Shown: positions 18,428 to 32,203 of the stretch, piece after piece | Numbering within the stretch: the first letter of the stretch is position 1 | Layout: every line of letters starts with the position of its first letter | Assembly (NCBI GenBank): GCA_945897965.1 | Contig: CAMDHK010000007.1 | Location: 1 to 45,133 of the forward strand | Reading direction: 5' to 3' | DNA length: 45,133 nucleotides | From: Candidatus Kuenenia stuttgartensis | GTDB lineage: Bacteria > Planctomycetota > Planctomycetia > Gemmatales > Gemmataceae | Notes under the pieces: model-generated | The model's database searches: none | What the model was told of the DNA's origin: nothing | The model's input: only the letters and a program-made list of their open reading frames with translations | Program-made: the position numbers and the translations under genes

Positions 18428-18580
18428 ATGCGTGAATATGTTTGGTTAGAATGCACTGAATCCGGCGAACGCAACTACAGGGCTCAAAAAGAAACCCGTG
18501 GACCAGAACGCCTTGAACTTAAGAAGTATTGTCCAAAATTGCGCAAGGTTACTATTCATAAAGAAACCCGCAAAAAATAA
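18428..18580 (+). CDS. rpmG: ribosomal protein L33
   Basis: A 50-residue basic protein with the L33 pattern MREYVWLECTESGERNYRAQ and KKYCPKLRKVTIHKE. L33 binds the 50S subunit near the E site. In zinc-binding L33 two CxxC knuckles are present; here only the first cysteine of each pair remains (Cys9 and Cys35), with Ser12 and Leu38 in the other positions, so zinc binding is probably lost. GGAG lies about 7 nt before the ATG. Placed between tuf and tRNA-Trp, a neighbourhood common in bacteria (tuf, rpmG, trnW, secE, nusG). Confidence 0.94.
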   Translation: MREYVWLECTESGERNYRAQKETRGPERLELKKYCPKLRKVTIHKETRKK

Positions 18581-18634
18581 TTTCTGCCAACCTAAGTTTG
18601 GATATGATTTAATAAGGTTGGTTACATGATTAAT

Positions 18635-18707
18635 ACGGGTGTAGCTCAACTGGCAGAGCACCGGTCTCCAAAACCGGGGGTTGAAGGTTCGACTCCCTCC
18701 GCCCGTG
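18635..18707 (+). tRNA. tRNA-Trp (anticodon CCA)
   Basis: Acceptor ACGGGTG/CGCCCGT with G discriminator; anticodon arm CCGGT-CTCCAAA-ACCGG gives CCA. The 3' CCA end is not encoded. Lies between rpmG and secE. Confidence 0.95.
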
Positions 18708-18817
18708 TTCTTAAAAATATTATCGGGAAAAAAAATTATTTTCTCGTATGATGTTCATTGGCGAACTATTGCTAACTCGCCTGGTTTTTTCAAACAGTCG
18801 GTATTCCTAGGACCAAA

Positions 18818-20098
18818 ATGGCATCGACCATTAAAAATAAACCCGATTCAGTACCCGCCTCTATAAACGCTAATCCTGCGACTTATAGTTTGGGCTTTCT
18901 TGTACTCTTCGTTGCTATCGCTTATGCTTTGTTGCAACTCCTTCCATTGGCATGGTTTAATCTTTTAAAGTTCCCAGCAACTTCTACCTCAAATATAACA
19001 CTCGCCTTGGTAGGATTTGGCCTTGGTATCACTGCACTCATCGTCATCGGAAAAAACAAAATATTCTACGAATTACCAGGACTCAAAGCGGGTATCTTTA
19101 TTGGATTTGTTTTAGTTCTTGCTAATCTCTATTTTGATTCTATTTGGGGTAAATTTACTGAAAGTCTTGTATTTGACAAAAGAGTCTTCCCTGAATCATT
19201 TGGTGTGGGCTTGGCTGGTGCTGGCGCCGTTCTTGCTGCTATTGGATCATTTATCTTTTTCTTCCGCCCAAGCAATATCAAACTCTTTACTCGTATTGAA
19301 GAACAAGGTTGGTTTTCTCGAGATTCCTTCAAACAAAATCAAGGATCCAAAATCCGAAGAGGAACAATCATGTGTCTTCTTATTTTGTTTGGTACAGGCA
19401 TTATGACTCTTGTTCGCAACGATAGCCTTGCGAGAAATGGCTCCAACTGGCAAATCGAAATACCTTACACAGGAAAAGTTAAAATTAACGCTGATAAAGT
19501 AGGCGATGCGCTCGCTCTTTTTCAGTCCGCTGGTTACAAAACTGATGGTGAACTGTTAGTTTCTCGAGCAGATTTTCGTATGGCTAATTCTGCTATTGAT
19601 CCAAATCTTTTTATTAAAATTGGTTTATTAACCGGAGATTCGAAATATAAAATTGGCGAGATAGTATCCAAAGATTTTTTCCAAGAAGAATCACGTGAAT
19701 TAATTAAAAATGATCGTAAACCTGCTGAATCTGTTCCCCTCAAAATTGCAGAAGGAACTGTTATTTATCGTTCCTTGGTTTTGTTGCCTGGCATTCAGTT
19801 TTCTGGCCCTATCCTTTTAATTATTCTTGCATTATGGGTCTCGTGGAAAGTTGTCAATATTCCGGTATTTGCCGATTTCTTGATCGCTACTGAAGCCGAG
19901 ATGAATAAAGTTTCTTGGACAACCAAAAAGAAGTTGTTTCATGATACCATTGTGGTGTTGACTACCTTGGTTTTGATGTCCGTCTTTTTGTTTGCGATGG
20001 ATCAGTTTTGGAGAATTTTCCTGACAAAAGCGGGGGTGCTTCGCTTCGGTCAGGATAGTGTTCAGAAAAATACAAGTGTTGACCTGAAAAAATGGTAA
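18818..20098 (+). CDS. secE: oversized SecE with multi-helix N-terminal extension
   Basis: SecE clamps SecY in the protein-export channel. The SecE core is the C-terminal part, about 350-402: an amphipathic helix ADFLIATEAEMNKVSW, basic TTKKKL and one membrane helix (about 376-397). The remaining 350 residues are unusual. Five predicted membrane helices (about 24-47, 58-78, 88-110, 128-149 and 182-199) precede a soluble domain at about 200-325. A sixth helix (328-347) stands just before the core. Normal SecE is about 60-130 residues. Gene order (trnW, then nusG, rplK) confirms the identity. ATG at 18818 has AGGA 6 nt upstream. The role of the extension is unknown; the soluble part may lie outside the cytoplasm, depending on topology. 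Confidence 0.88.
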   Translation: MASTIKNKPDSVPASINANPATYSLGFLVLFVAIAYALLQLLPLAWFNLLKFPATSTSNITLALVGFGLGITALIVIGKNKIFYELPGLKAGIFIGFVLVLANLYFDSIWGKFTESLVFDKRVFPESFGVGLAGAGAVLAAIGSFIFFFRPSNIKLFTRIEEQGWFSRDSFKQNQGSKIRRGTIMCLLILFGTGIMTLVRNDSLARNGSNWQIEIPYTGKVKINADKVGDALALFQSAGYKTDGELLVSRADFRMANSAIDPNLFIKIGLLTGDSKYKIGEIVSKDFFQEESRELIKNDRKPAESVPLKIAEGTVIYRSLVLLPGIQFSGPILLIILALWVSWKVVNIPVFADFLIATEAEMNKVSWTTKKKLFHDTIVVLTTLVLMSVFLFAMDQFWRIFLTKAGVLRFGQDSVQKNTSVDLKKW

Positions 20099-20122
20099 AC
20101 AACTGTTTCGGAGTTCGAAACA

Positions 20123-20764
20123 ATGGTATCGGATAATTTAGAACAACCTGTTGACCCTTCAGTAGATTCTGAAAGTCATCCCGTTCAAAGTTCTACACCT
20201 GAAATTAGTGCAAAACCTAGCTTAGGTAAAAGCTGGTATGTTGTCAAAGTTCAGAGTGGTAGAGAAGAATCCATCAAGGAAGCACTCGAAAAACGAGTCA
20301 AAATTGATGGTCTGGAAGAATTCTTTGGCCAAATCCATATTCCTATTGAAAAAGTAACGGAAATGCGCAGGGGCAAAAGAGTCTCCAGAGAAAGAAAGCT
20401 TTTTCCTGGTTATCTTATGGTCGAAGTCGAATTTAATGACCCGATCTTGTACTTGTTCCGCGAAACCACTGGTGTTGGTGATTTTGTAGGTGGCACTGCC
20501 ACTCATAAACTTCCTACACCAATGAGTGAGCGGGAAATTGAACGAATGCTTCGCGTCAAGGGTGATAATGTTGCAGCGACTGTTGTTAGCAGACCTGCTT
20601 TTGATGCAGGCGATAGAATCAAGGTAAAGGATGGAACCTTTGCGGGCATGGATGGCGAAGTCAAAGAAATCATGGAAGCATTGGGCCGAGTTAAAGTGGA
20701 ATTAACTATTTTTGGAAGGCCAGTTCCCGTTGAATTGGAATACTGGCAAGTTGAAATCGTTTAA
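20123..20764 (+). CDS. nusG: transcription termination/antitermination factor NusG
   Basis: NusG binds RNA polymerase and links it to Rho or to the ribosome. The 213-residue protein has a 35-residue acidic, poorly conserved N-terminal tail. The NGN domain follows (KSWYVVKVQSGREES, FGQIHIPIEKV, RKLFPGYLMVEV), then the C-terminal KOW domain (AGDRIKVKDGTFAGMDGEVKEI). The start lies 24 nt after secE; a weak GGAG-type site is present (TCGGAG). It is the second gene of the secE-nusG-rplK-rplA-rplJ-rplL run. Confidence 0.97.
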   Translation: MVSDNLEQPVDPSVDSESHPVQSSTPEISAKPSLGKSWYVVKVQSGREESIKEALEKRVKIDGLEEFFGQIHIPIEKVTEMRRGKRVSRERKLFPGYLMVEVEFNDPILYLFRETTGVGDFVGGTATHKLPTPMSEREIERMLRVKGDNVAATVVSRPAFDAGDRIKVKDGTFAGMDGEVKEIMEALGRVKVELTIFGRPVPVELEYWQVEIV

Positions 20765-20777
20765 ATAAGGGTTTGAA

Positions 20778-21242
20778 ATGGCAAAGCAAGTTACAGCTCA
20801 GATTCGTTTACAGTGTCCAGGTGGCTTGGCTACCCCTGCACCACCCGTTGGCCCAGCACTGGGGCAACATGGTGTGAATATCGGGGCATTTGTTTCTCAA
20901 TTTAATGAACGAACCAAAGACAACAAAGGTATCATTGTACCTATTGTGATCACAGTTTATTCTGACCGTTCTTTTGAATTTATTGTTAAAAGCCCACCAG
21001 CTTCTATCCTTTTGAAAATTGCTGCAGGCATTCCTCCCGAAAAGAAAAAGGGCGGCGATGTTATTCCTGGTGATGAAAAAACCAAAGGAAGTGGTAAATA
21101 TAAAGGCTTTAAGGTATCGCAAGCTCAAGTTCGAGATATCGCACAGAAGAAACTTGTTGACCTTAATGCTCGTGATTTAGACCATGCTGCTCGTATCATT
21201 GCTGGTACCGCTAGAAGCCTTGGTTTAACTGTCGAAGCTTAA
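20778..21242 (+). CDS. rplK: ribosomal protein L11
   Basis: The 154-residue protein has the L11 N-terminal domain, with [20 protein letters not shown] (proline hinge) and [16 protein letters not shown]. The C-terminal rRNA-binding domain ends [12 protein letters not shown]11 binds 23S helices 43-44 at the GTPase centre and is the target region of thiostrepton. It is slightly longer than usual (141) owing to an insert around [19 protein letters not shown]. Located 13 nt after nusG. Confidence 0.97.
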   Translation: MAKQVTAQIRLQCPGGLATPAPPVGPALGQHGVNIGAFVSQFNERTKDNKGIIVPIVITVYSDRSFEFIVKSPPASILLKIAAGIPPEKKKGGDVIPGDEKTKGSGKYKGFKVSQAQVRDIAQKKLVDLNARDLDHAARIIAGTARSLGLTVEA

Positions 21243-21266
21243 GCATAAATAAAAATCGTTAAGAAA

Positions 21267-21286
21267 CGGCCAATTTCTAGTGGCCG
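21267..21286 (+). other. small hairpin between rplK and rplA
   Basis: CGGCCA/TGGCCG, a 6-bp stem with an 8-nt loop, lies in the 97-nt gap before rplA. It may be an L1 autoregulation or processing element; the L1-binding consensus was not recognised with confidence. Confidence 0.3.
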
Positions 21287-21339
21287 ATCTTGCGATTTGT
21301 ATCTACTATAAATATTCACGAATAATTTGGGAAATAGTC

Positions 21340-22173
21340 ATGGCAAAATCAGAAAAAGAACCAAAAGTCTCAGATGAAGCAGCAACTCCTGTTGCAACTC
21401 CTAAGGCTGCACCTGCTAATACAAGTTCTGAATCTTCCGGCAAAAGGAAGGGCAAGCAACCAGGTAGACCACCTCACAAAGGTAAAAAGCTTAAAGCTCA
21501 GATTGCGAACATTTACGCAAAAGTAACTAAAGAAGGACAAGTTTCTTTAGACAAAGCAATCACCATTCTTAAACAAGTTAAACGAGCTAAGTTTGATGAA
21601 TCTATCGAAATACACATGAGCTTGGGTATTGACTCCGCTCAAAGCGATCAGATGATTCGTGGTAGTGTTGCTCTTCCTCATGGTGTAGGCAAGAAAGTTC
21701 GCGTTCTTGTTTTCTGCCAAGGCGATAATACCGTTAAAGCAACTGCCGCTGGTGCAGATTTCGTCGGTGAAGGCGAGTTAATCAAAAAGATTCAGTCCGA
21801 AAATTGGCTAGAGTTCGATGTTGTGCTTGCAACCCAAGACATGATGGGGCAAGTCAGTCGTCTAGGTAAGGTTCTTGGGCCTCGTGGTTTAATGCCCACT
21901 CCAAAGGCAGGTACAGTCATTGGCTCGGGTCAAGATATTGCTGCAATTGTTAAAGAATTTAAATCGGGTAAAGTTGAATATCGTTCAGACAAAGGTGGCA
22001 ATGTGCATGCTGGCATTGGTAAGATAAGTTTCGATACCGATAAAATAGCTTCAAATGCTTTGGCTTTTGTTGAGCAAGTTCGGGCATCAAAACCCACTGG
22101 TATTCGTGGCAACTATATTAAGTCTGTGACAATATCAGCAACAATGTGTCCTGGAATTCCAGTCACAATTTAA
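21340..22173 (+). CDS. rplA: ribosomal protein L1 with N-terminal extension
   Basis: L1 forms the mobile stalk by the E site and can repress its own operon by binding mRNA. The conserved part shows GQVSLDKAI, GSVALPHGVGKKVRVLVF, LGKVLGPRGLMPTPKAGTV and GGNVHAGIGK. The 277-residue product has about 40-45 extra N-terminal residues, rich in Ala, Pro, Thr and Ser and then basic (KRKGKQPGRPPHKGKK). Start ATG at 21340; a GTG at 21280 would read through a hairpin. A 6-bp stem, CGGCCA/TGGCCG (21267-21286), lies between rplK and this gene. Confidence 0.95.
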   Translation: MAKSEKEPKVSDEAATPVATPKAAPANTSSESSGKRKGKQPGRPPHKGKKLKAQIANIYAKVTKEGQVSLDKAITILKQVKRAKFDESIEIHMSLGIDSAQSDQMIRGSVALPHGVGKKVRVLVFCQGDNTVKATAAGADFVGEGELIKKIQSENWLEFDVVLATQDMMGQVSRLGKVLGPRGLMPTPKAGTVIGSGQDIAAIVKEFKSGKVEYRSDKGGNVHAGIGKISFDTDKIASNALAFVEQVRASKPTGIRGNYIKSVTISATMCPGIPVTI

Positions 22174-22233
22174 ATGATTTAACTATATAAGATCAAACAT
22201 AAGAGTTTGATTCATTAGCAGGATACAGAAAAT

Positions 22234-22806
22234 ATGAGTAAGCTAATCAAAGGTATGGAAATTGAAGCCCTTCGTAAGGACTTTAATAATGTTAAGAATT
22301 TTGTTTTTCTTGAAGTTCAAGGTATTACTGCCCAAAATAACACCGGGCTTCGAGCAACACTTAGAAAAAAGAAAATTCACTTTAAAGTTGTGAAAAACAC
22401 TTTGGCTCGAATGGTTTTGTCAGAACAAGGCATCACTATTGCCCGTGATTCTGCTTATTTCCACGGCCCTACTGTTTTGGTTTGGGGTACAAATTCAATC
22501 GCAGAATTGTGCCGCGAACTCGAGGCCGAACTCAAGAATCCTAAAACTGCGGCAGGTTACAAAACAACTATAAAAATTAAAGGCGCAGTGGCAGACTCTT
22601 TACTTGTTCCATTTGATGTTGCGATCAAGATGCCGACTCGCGAAGAAGCAATTGGAACTATCGCCGGTATGATTCTTGCCCCTGGTGCAAGACTTGCCAG
22701 TCAGATTACTTCAGTTGGTGGCATAATTGCCAGTCAGATCAAAACAATATCCGAAAGAATTCCTGCAGAAACCACTGGGGTTGCTGCAGAGTCTACCGCC
22801 AGCTAG
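22234..22806 (+). CDS. rplJ: ribosomal protein L10
   Basis: L10 anchors the L7/L12 dimers to the ribosomal stalk base. The 190-residue product has FVFLEVQGITAQNNTGLRATLRKKK split here by conserved features: KIHFKVVKNTLARMVL, then FHGPTVLVWG and the C-terminal helix that binds L7/L12. The ATG follows AGGATACAGAAAAT. rplL comes 75 bp later. Confidence 0.96.
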   Translation: MSKLIKGMEIEALRKDFNNVKNFVFLEVQGITAQNNTGLRATLRKKKIHFKVVKNTLARMVLSEQGITIARDSAYFHGPTVLVWGTNSIAELCRELEAELKNPKTAAGYKTTIKIKGAVADSLLVPFDVAIKMPTREEAIGTIAGMILAPGARLASQITSVGGIIASQIKTISERIPAETTGVAAESTAS

Positions 22807-22881
22807 GGGTCTTTTTTTAACCGTTATTACGCACCAATCGCTGCTAAGCTTCAAGCAGCAATTTAAGAAAGGAAAGTTTTC

Positions 22882-23292
22882 ATGTCCGATGCAACAACCT
22901 ATGCTCCAGAGATTTCAGATCTTGGAGAAAAAATCGTTTCTCTTACCTTGATCAAGGCAGTCGAATTGGCTGATTACCTTGAAAAGGTTCACAATATTAA
23001 ACCTGCTGCAGGTGGTGGTGTTATGATGGCAGCCGCTGGTGGCGCTGCTGCTGGCGCTGAAGCTGCTCCAGCTAAAACTGAATTCACTGTGGTTCTGGAT
23101 GGCGTTGCTGCTGCTGATAAGAAAATCAGCATCATCAAAGTTGTTCGTGAAATCACAGGCCTAGGCTTGAAAGAAGCCAAGGATTTAGTTGAAGGCGCTC
23201 CTAAGAATGTTAAGGAAAACATCGCTAAGGATGAAGCTGAAACTGTCAAGAAAAAGCTTGAAGATGCTGGCGCAAAAGTAAGCTTGAAGTAA
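22882..23292 (+). CDS. rplL: ribosomal protein L7/L12
   Basis: The 136-residue stalk protein has the N-terminal dimerisation helix ([15 protein letters not shown]), an Ala/Gly hinge, and the C-terminal factor-binding domain [34 protein letters not shown] and AKVSLK. It recruits EF-Tu, EF-G and IF2. AGGAAAG lies 7 nt before ATG. A long hairpin and a 520-bp spacer follow before rpoB. Confidence 0.97.
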   Translation: MSDATTYAPEISDLGEKIVSLTLIKAVELADYLEKVHNIKPAAGGGVMMAAAGGAAAGAEAAPAKTEFTVVLDGVAAADKKISIIKVVREITGLGLKEAKDLVEGAPKNVKENIAKDEAETVKKKLEDAGAKVSLK

Positions 23293-23814
23293 ACAATGCT
23301 AATTTGATTCCGGATAGCTTCTTTAAGAGATTAAAGCTGTTGTCCGGAATTGATTTGTTTTTTGTTTTGCAATGCTTAGTTCTTGTGGTTTAATACGAAG
23401 ATACTTGGTTTGTTAGATATTTAGTCTGAATTAAGGAAAAGGATTCCCTTTTTTTAGAATTGCTGCTGTTTTGAAGGGAAAGTTCACTTAAATATGTCAG
23501 CAAAAGGATATCCTATTATCGAGTTATTTGATTTTACTAAGGCACTTAGCCAGGTTAATATACCTGGCTTTAGCCATTTTGGGAGATTTAATCTTATGCC
23601 AAAAAATCTTGGTAATGTCTATATCGGTTTAAATCAGAATGTAATTAAGCTAACTGGCTTTGCTTTAATGTTGTTGAGTCCTCCGACTTTTATTATTAAT
23701 TTTTGATGTTCCCGTTGGGCTGACGTGGGAACGGTTTTGGTTTGTCACCTCTTTCGTACCTGTCGGCATTATTGAACTTTGCTTGGAATCCACCAAGGGT
23801 AGGAGCTATTTGCC
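23293..23814 (+). promoter_or_regulatory. 522-bp rplL-rpoB intergenic region with several hairpins
   Basis: No convincing gene is present. Three hairpins are visible. First, 23307-23350 (ATTCCGGA/TCCGGAAT with inner AGCTT/AAGCT), followed by TTTGTTTTTTGTTTTG, looks like a terminator or attenuator for the L7/L12 unit. Second, 23548-23569 is a perfect 8-bp AGCCAGGT/ACCTGGCT with a 6-nt loop. Third, 23708-23732 is GTTCCC/GGGAAC followed by GGTTTTGGTTT. The region probably holds an attenuator and/or a promoter for rpoBC. A 70-codon frame at 23494-23706 has no good ribosome binding site and no family. Confidence 0.55.
23307..23370 (+). terminator. terminator or attenuator after rplL
   Basis: An imperfect long stem closes with ATTCCGGA/TCCGGAAT (8 bp). 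It contains AGCTT/AAGCT inside and is followed by a T-rich run of about 15 nt. Partial read-through would uncouple rpoBC from the much higher demand for L7/L12, as in E. coli. Confidence 0.65.
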
Positions 23815-26800
23815 ATGCCCATTACTTCAAAACGCACAATCACCCCTGAAGTTGTTAGAAACTTTGGACGATTCGGCGATACTATAGATGTGCCTTCATT
23901 AACCGACATCCAGACTAAATCTTACGACAGGTTTATTCAACTTGATGTACATCCTGAAAAGCGTGATGCTTCGGGATTAGAAGGTGTTCTTAAAGAAATC
24001 TTTCCTATTGAAAGTTATGACAAGACTATTCGTCTTCAGTACCTTCGATATGAACTGGGCAAACCACGTTTTGGCCCTGATGAATGCAGACAACTAAGGC
24101 TTACTTACGGCCGACCGTTTAAAGTTTGGCTCCGCCTCGAAAAAGAACAACCTGTTGAAGAGGAAGTTTTTCTTGGTGAAATGCCAATTATGATTGGTGG
24201 CGGTGAATTCATTATCAATGGTGCAGAACGCGTTGTTGTTAGCCAACTACATCGGTCCCCTGGTGTTGATTTCCAGAAAACAATCGATGGCGATAAGGAA
24301 TTGCATAGCTGCAGAATTATCCCTGAACGCGGTAGCTGGATCGAAATTAATGTAACCAAGAAGGATGCTCTTAGCGTTCGAATTGATCAGTCGGGCAAGT
24401 TTTCAGCTATGACTCTTCTTCGGGCAATGGATCCTAATTATTCCACCGATGCTGATATCATCAAGGAATTTTATGAAACTGAAGCTGTAAAGATGACAGC
24501 AGCAGGCAAAGCCAGATTAAAATCAGCTCAAGTGGTTGGGGATGTAATTGATCCTGAAACCGGTGAGATTTATGCTGAAAGTGGCGAAGTCCTAACCGAA
24601 GAAAAGGTTAATGCTATTTCTTTGACCAATGTCAAAGAAGTTATCATTCTTAAAGCTGCCAAAGATCCGATCATCATGGCATCTTTGAAAGATGATGCAA
24701 CGAATACCCATGAAGAAGCTTTACTGAAAATCTACCAAAGACTTCGTCCCGGTAATCCCCCACAGCTGCAAAAAGCCAAGGAACTATTCAAAGAAAAGTT
24801 CCAAGACCCTAGCAGATACCGTTTGGGTAAAGTTGGCCGCTTCAGGCTTAACCGAAAATTTGATCAGGAAATCCAAGAGTCAGAAATGACTTTGCGTTCT
24901 ATCGATTTTCTTAACGCTATTAAATATGTTCTTAAATTACGCGCTAAGGAAGGCTACGCCGATGATATCGATCATCTTGGTAACAGGCGTGTTAGAACAA
25001 TTGATGAACTTGCTGCTGATGAGTTGCGCAAGGGATTCCTAAAGTTGAAGCGTACCGTTCAAGAACGCATGAGTATGCGTGAACAAACGGATATGACTCC
25101 AAGGCAATTGATCAACCCTAAGAGTATTTCTGCAGCCATCGAATACTTCTTTGGCCGTGGTGAACTTAGTCAAGTTGTAGATCAGACCAACCCACTATCT
25201 CAGTTGACGCACGAAAGGCGACTTTCTGCCCTTGGGCCTGGTGGTTTGAACAGAAAAAGGGCTGGCTTCGATGTACGCGATGTTCATATTTCGCACTATG
25301 GAAGAATCTGCCCAATTGAAACTCCTGAAGGTACTAATATCGGTCTTATCTCGCATCTTAGCATTTATGCTGGGGTAGATGATTATGGCTTCCTTATTAC
25401 TCCCTACAGGGCAATCAAAAAACGCAAACTGACCACCGATGTTAAATGGTTGCGTGCTGATGAAGAAGCTCTTGCTAACCTTGCACCAGCCGATGCCCCT
25501 TCCGATGGCCAGAAAATTACCGAAGAGCGTATCATTGCCCGCCATGAAGGTGACTTCAAACAAGTTGGTGCTGATGAATTAGAATACATCGACATTAGCC
25601 CTAAGCAGATGGTCGGGGTTTCTGCTGGCCTTATTCCATTCTTGGAACATGATGATGCAAACCGTGCATTGATGGGTTCCAACATGCAAAGGCAAGCGGT
25701 TCCTCTGCTTATCACCGAGGCTCCACTTGTCGCCACCGGCCTTGAAAAAGATGTTGCTTATAACAGCGGTATGGTTCTTAAATCACCACTCGATGGCTAC
25801 ATCACTTATGTTGATTCCGATCGCATTATTGTAGGCCATCATAAACTGGCTGAAACTGGTGAAGGCAGTGTTCTTGATCGTGCACGAGCACAATCTGGGT
25901 ATCGTGAACTAATCCTTAGGAAGTTCGTTGGCCTTAACGAACATACCTGCCAAAACCACAGGCCTCTTATTAAATTTGGCCAAAAAGTTAAAAAAGGTAC
26001 CGTCCTTGCTGACGGTGCTGCCACCAGTCATGGCGAACTCGCTCTGGGCAGAAATGTGCTTGTCGCATTTATGTCTTGGGATGGCTACAATTTTGAAGAT
26101 GCTATTATTATCAGTGAGAAACTGGTTCACAACGATACCTACACCAGCATTCACATTGAACATTTTGAAATCGAAATTCGTGAAACCAAACTCGGTAAGG
26201 AAGAATTTACCCGCGATATCCCCAATGTTTCACCCAAGGCTCTTGCAAACCTTGATGAGCATGGTGTGGTTCGTATTGGTACCTATGTCCAACCAGGCGA
26301 TATCCTTGTAGGCAAGGTTTCACCCAAGTCTAAGAGTGAACTTACGCCTGAAGAAAAATTGCTTTATGCAATCTTTGGCCGTGCTGGCGAAGATGTCAAA
26401 AATGACAGTCTTGAAGTTCCATCGGGTATTGAAGGCATTGTTACCGAATCCAAGAGATTCTGTCGCAAATCCAGCATGACCGATGAAGAAAGAAAGACAC
26501 TTGATAAAGAATCCCGTGATCTTGAATCGCATTACAACAAAATGATCATCGAAGAATTTCGTTCGATGCTTACCGAGTTGGGTGGAGTTCTAGATAAAAA
26601 TCTTGTCAAAGATTTTGCAGGCAAGTCTTCTACCGACAAGGAAGAAAAAGCCTTGCTCGATCTTGCACAGCATTTCACCATGGACCGACTCGATATTCGC
26701 AGCCCAGAACGCAAAAAAGATTGCGTTGAAGTTTATGGCAGACATCGCGAACGCTTGAATACTTTGTTTGACGAAAAAGATCGCAAGCTCAACATCCTCA

Positions 26801-27564
26801 AAATGGGTGATGAACTTCCTCCAGGCGTTCAACAAATGGTCAAGGTTTATGTTGCTGCAAAGCGACAGATTTCTGTTGGCGATAAAATGGCTGGTCGACA
26901 TGGTAACAAGGGGGTTATCTCCAAGATTTTACCTGTCGAAGATATGCCTTATCTTGCTGATGGTACTCCTGTTGATATTCTTTTAAATCCTCTTGGTGTT
27001 CCTAGCCGTATGAATGTGGGACAGATTCTTGAAACCCATCTTGGTTGGGCAGCTTCCAAGCTTGGTTTCAAGGCCATTACCCCTGTATTCGATGGCGCTA
27101 CCGAAGAAGAAATTCGGGATGTCTTGAAAGAATGCGGCTTGCCTGTCTCTGGTAAAAGCTATTTGTTTGATGGCAGAACGGGCGAACGATTCGAACAGGC
27201 TGTCACCGTTGGTTATATTTACATGCTTAAATTGCATCACCTTGTTGATGACAAAGTGCATGCCCGAGCAACAGGTCCCTATTCACTCATTACCCAACAA
27301 CCCCTCGGCGGCAAAGCCCGCTTCGGTGGACAGCGCTTTGGGGAAATGGAAGTTTGGGCACTCGAAGCTTACGGTGCTGCATACATCCTTCAAGAACTTC
27401 TTACCGTCAAGAGCGACGATGTTGAAGGCAGAACCAAGATTTATGAATCCATGGTTAAAGGTGAAAACACCCTCGAAGCTGGCACACCTGCAAGCTTTGA
27501 TGTTTTAACCAATGAAATTCGTGGCTTGGCACTGAATATGCAATTAGAAAAGAAGCGATTATAG
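23815..27564 (+). CDS. rpoB: RNA polymerase beta subunit
   Basis: The 1249-residue subunit forms half of the catalytic cleft. The rifampicin region reads [23 protein letters not shown], quoted here by its key sites: Asp516, His526 and Ser531 (E. coli numbering) are unchanged, so no rifampicin resistance is predicted. Other landmarks are [43 protein letters not shown] (catalytic centre), and the C-terminal [24 protein letters not shown] with [13 protein letters not shown] lies 8 nt before ATG. It follows the long spacer after rplL and is separated from rpoC by a hairpin. Confidence 0.98.
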   Translation: MPITSKRTITPEVVRNFGRFGDTIDVPSLTDIQTKSYDRFIQLDVHPEKRDASGLEGVLKEIFPIESYDKTIRLQYLRYELGKPRFGPDECRQLRLTYGRPFKVWLRLEKEQPVEEEVFLGEMPIMIGGGEFIINGAERVVVSQLHRSPGVDFQKTIDGDKELHSCRIIPERGSWIEINVTKKDALSVRIDQSGKFSAMTLLRAMDPNYSTDADIIKEFYETEAVKMTAAGKARLKSAQVVGDVIDPETGEIYAESGEVLTEEKVNAISLTNVKEVIILKAAKDPIIMASLKDDATNTHEEALLKIYQRLRPGNPPQLQKAKELFKEKFQDPSRYRLGKVGRFRLNRKFDQEIQESEMTLRSIDFLNAIKYVLKLRAKEGYADDIDHLGNRRVRTIDELAADELRKGFLKLKRTVQERMSMREQTDMTPRQLINPKSISAAIEYFFGRGELSQVVDQTNPLSQLTHERRLSALGPGGLNRKRAGFDVRDVHISHYGRICPIETPEGTNIGLISHLSIYAGVDDYGFLITPYRAIKKRKLTTDVKWLRADEEALANLAPADAPSDGQKITEERIIARHEGDFKQVGADELEYIDISPKQMVGVSAGLIPFLEHDDANRALMGSNMQRQAVPLLITEAPLVATGLEKDVAYNSGMVLKSPLDGYITYVDSDRIIVGHHKLAETGEGSVLDRARAQSGYRELILRKFVGLNEHTCQNHRPLIKFGQKVKKGTVLADGAATSHGELALGRNVLVAFMSWDGYNFEDAIIISEKLVHNDTYTSIHIEHFEIEIRETKLGKEEFTRDIPNVSPKALANLDEHGVVRIGTYVQPGDILVGKVSPKSKSELTPEEKLLYAIFGRAGEDVKNDSLEVPSGIEGIVTESKRFCRKSSMTDEERKTLDKESRDLESHYNKMIIEEFRSMLTELGGVLDKNLVKDFAGKSSTDKEEKALLDLAQHFTMDRLDIRSPERKKDCVEVYGRHRERLNTLFDEKDRKLNILKMGDELPPGVQQMVKVYVAAKRQISVGDKMAGRHGNKGVISKILPVEDMPYLADGTPVDILLNPLGVPSRMNVGQILETHLGWAASKLGFKAITPVFDGATEEEIRDVLKECGLPVSGKSYLFDGRTGERFEQAVTVGYIYMLKLHHLVDDKVHARATGPYSLITQQPLGGKARFGGQRFGEMEVWALEAYGAAYILQELLTVKSDDVEGRTKIYESMVKGENTLEAGTPASFDVLTNEIRGLALNMQLEKKRL

Positions 27565-27574
27565 TTAATTTAAT

Positions 27575-27618
27575 CCCCAGCTTTGTTTGTTAACTTAGCT
27601 GGGGTATGTGTTATTATT
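27575..27618 (+). terminator. hairpin between rpoB and rpoC
   Basis: CCCCAGCT (27575-27582) pairs with AGCTGGGG (27597-27604), 8 bp with a 14-nt loop that can partly pair. TATGTGTTATTATTG follows, a weak U-rich tract. It may be a partial terminator, an RNA-processing site or an mRNA-stabilising structure. Confidence 0.45.
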
Positions 27619-27682
27619 GAGACTTTCCCTATAGGTCGGCCGGGTTTTTACCGGATTCTTCACTGCGGAGGCGATGCTATCT

Positions 27683-32041
<4,359 letters not shown>

Positions 32042-32055
32042 CAGATATAGACTTA

Positions 32056-32095
32056 GGTGTTTTCAGTTTAATTTCTGGAAACACCCGTTTGAAGC
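32056..32095 (+). terminator. hairpin after rpoC
   Basis: An 11-bp stem GGTGTTTTCAG/CTGGAAACACC (32056-32066 with 32075-32085, one G-T pair) with an 8-nt loop is followed by CGTTTG, which is only weakly T-rich. It is a likely terminator or a 3' end stabiliser between rpoC and the rpsL unit. Confidence 0.5.
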
Positions 32096-32203
32096 AGTTA
32101 CTTGACCTTGTGTGGATATGTTCCTAATTTAAATGTTTACAGTTATTGCGCCCAATAGGGTTCTTTATCTGTGTAACAGAAACTCTTGTTTTGGTTTGAT
32201 ACT

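Noticed and set aside
23367-23397. Promoter-like TTGCAA-18-TAATAC upstream of rpoB
   Set aside because: Only three of six -10 bases match consensus, so it is too weak in an AT-rich spacer.
23494-23706. 70-codon plus-strand frame between rplL and rpoB
   Set aside because: No usable ribosome binding site near the ATG, no recognisable family, and it runs through the perfect 8-bp hairpin at 23548-23569. Better explained as non-coding.
24915-25240. Possible rifampicin-resistance change in rpoB
   Set aside because: Asp516, His526 and Ser531 equivalents are all unchanged; other differences lie at positions not known for resistance.
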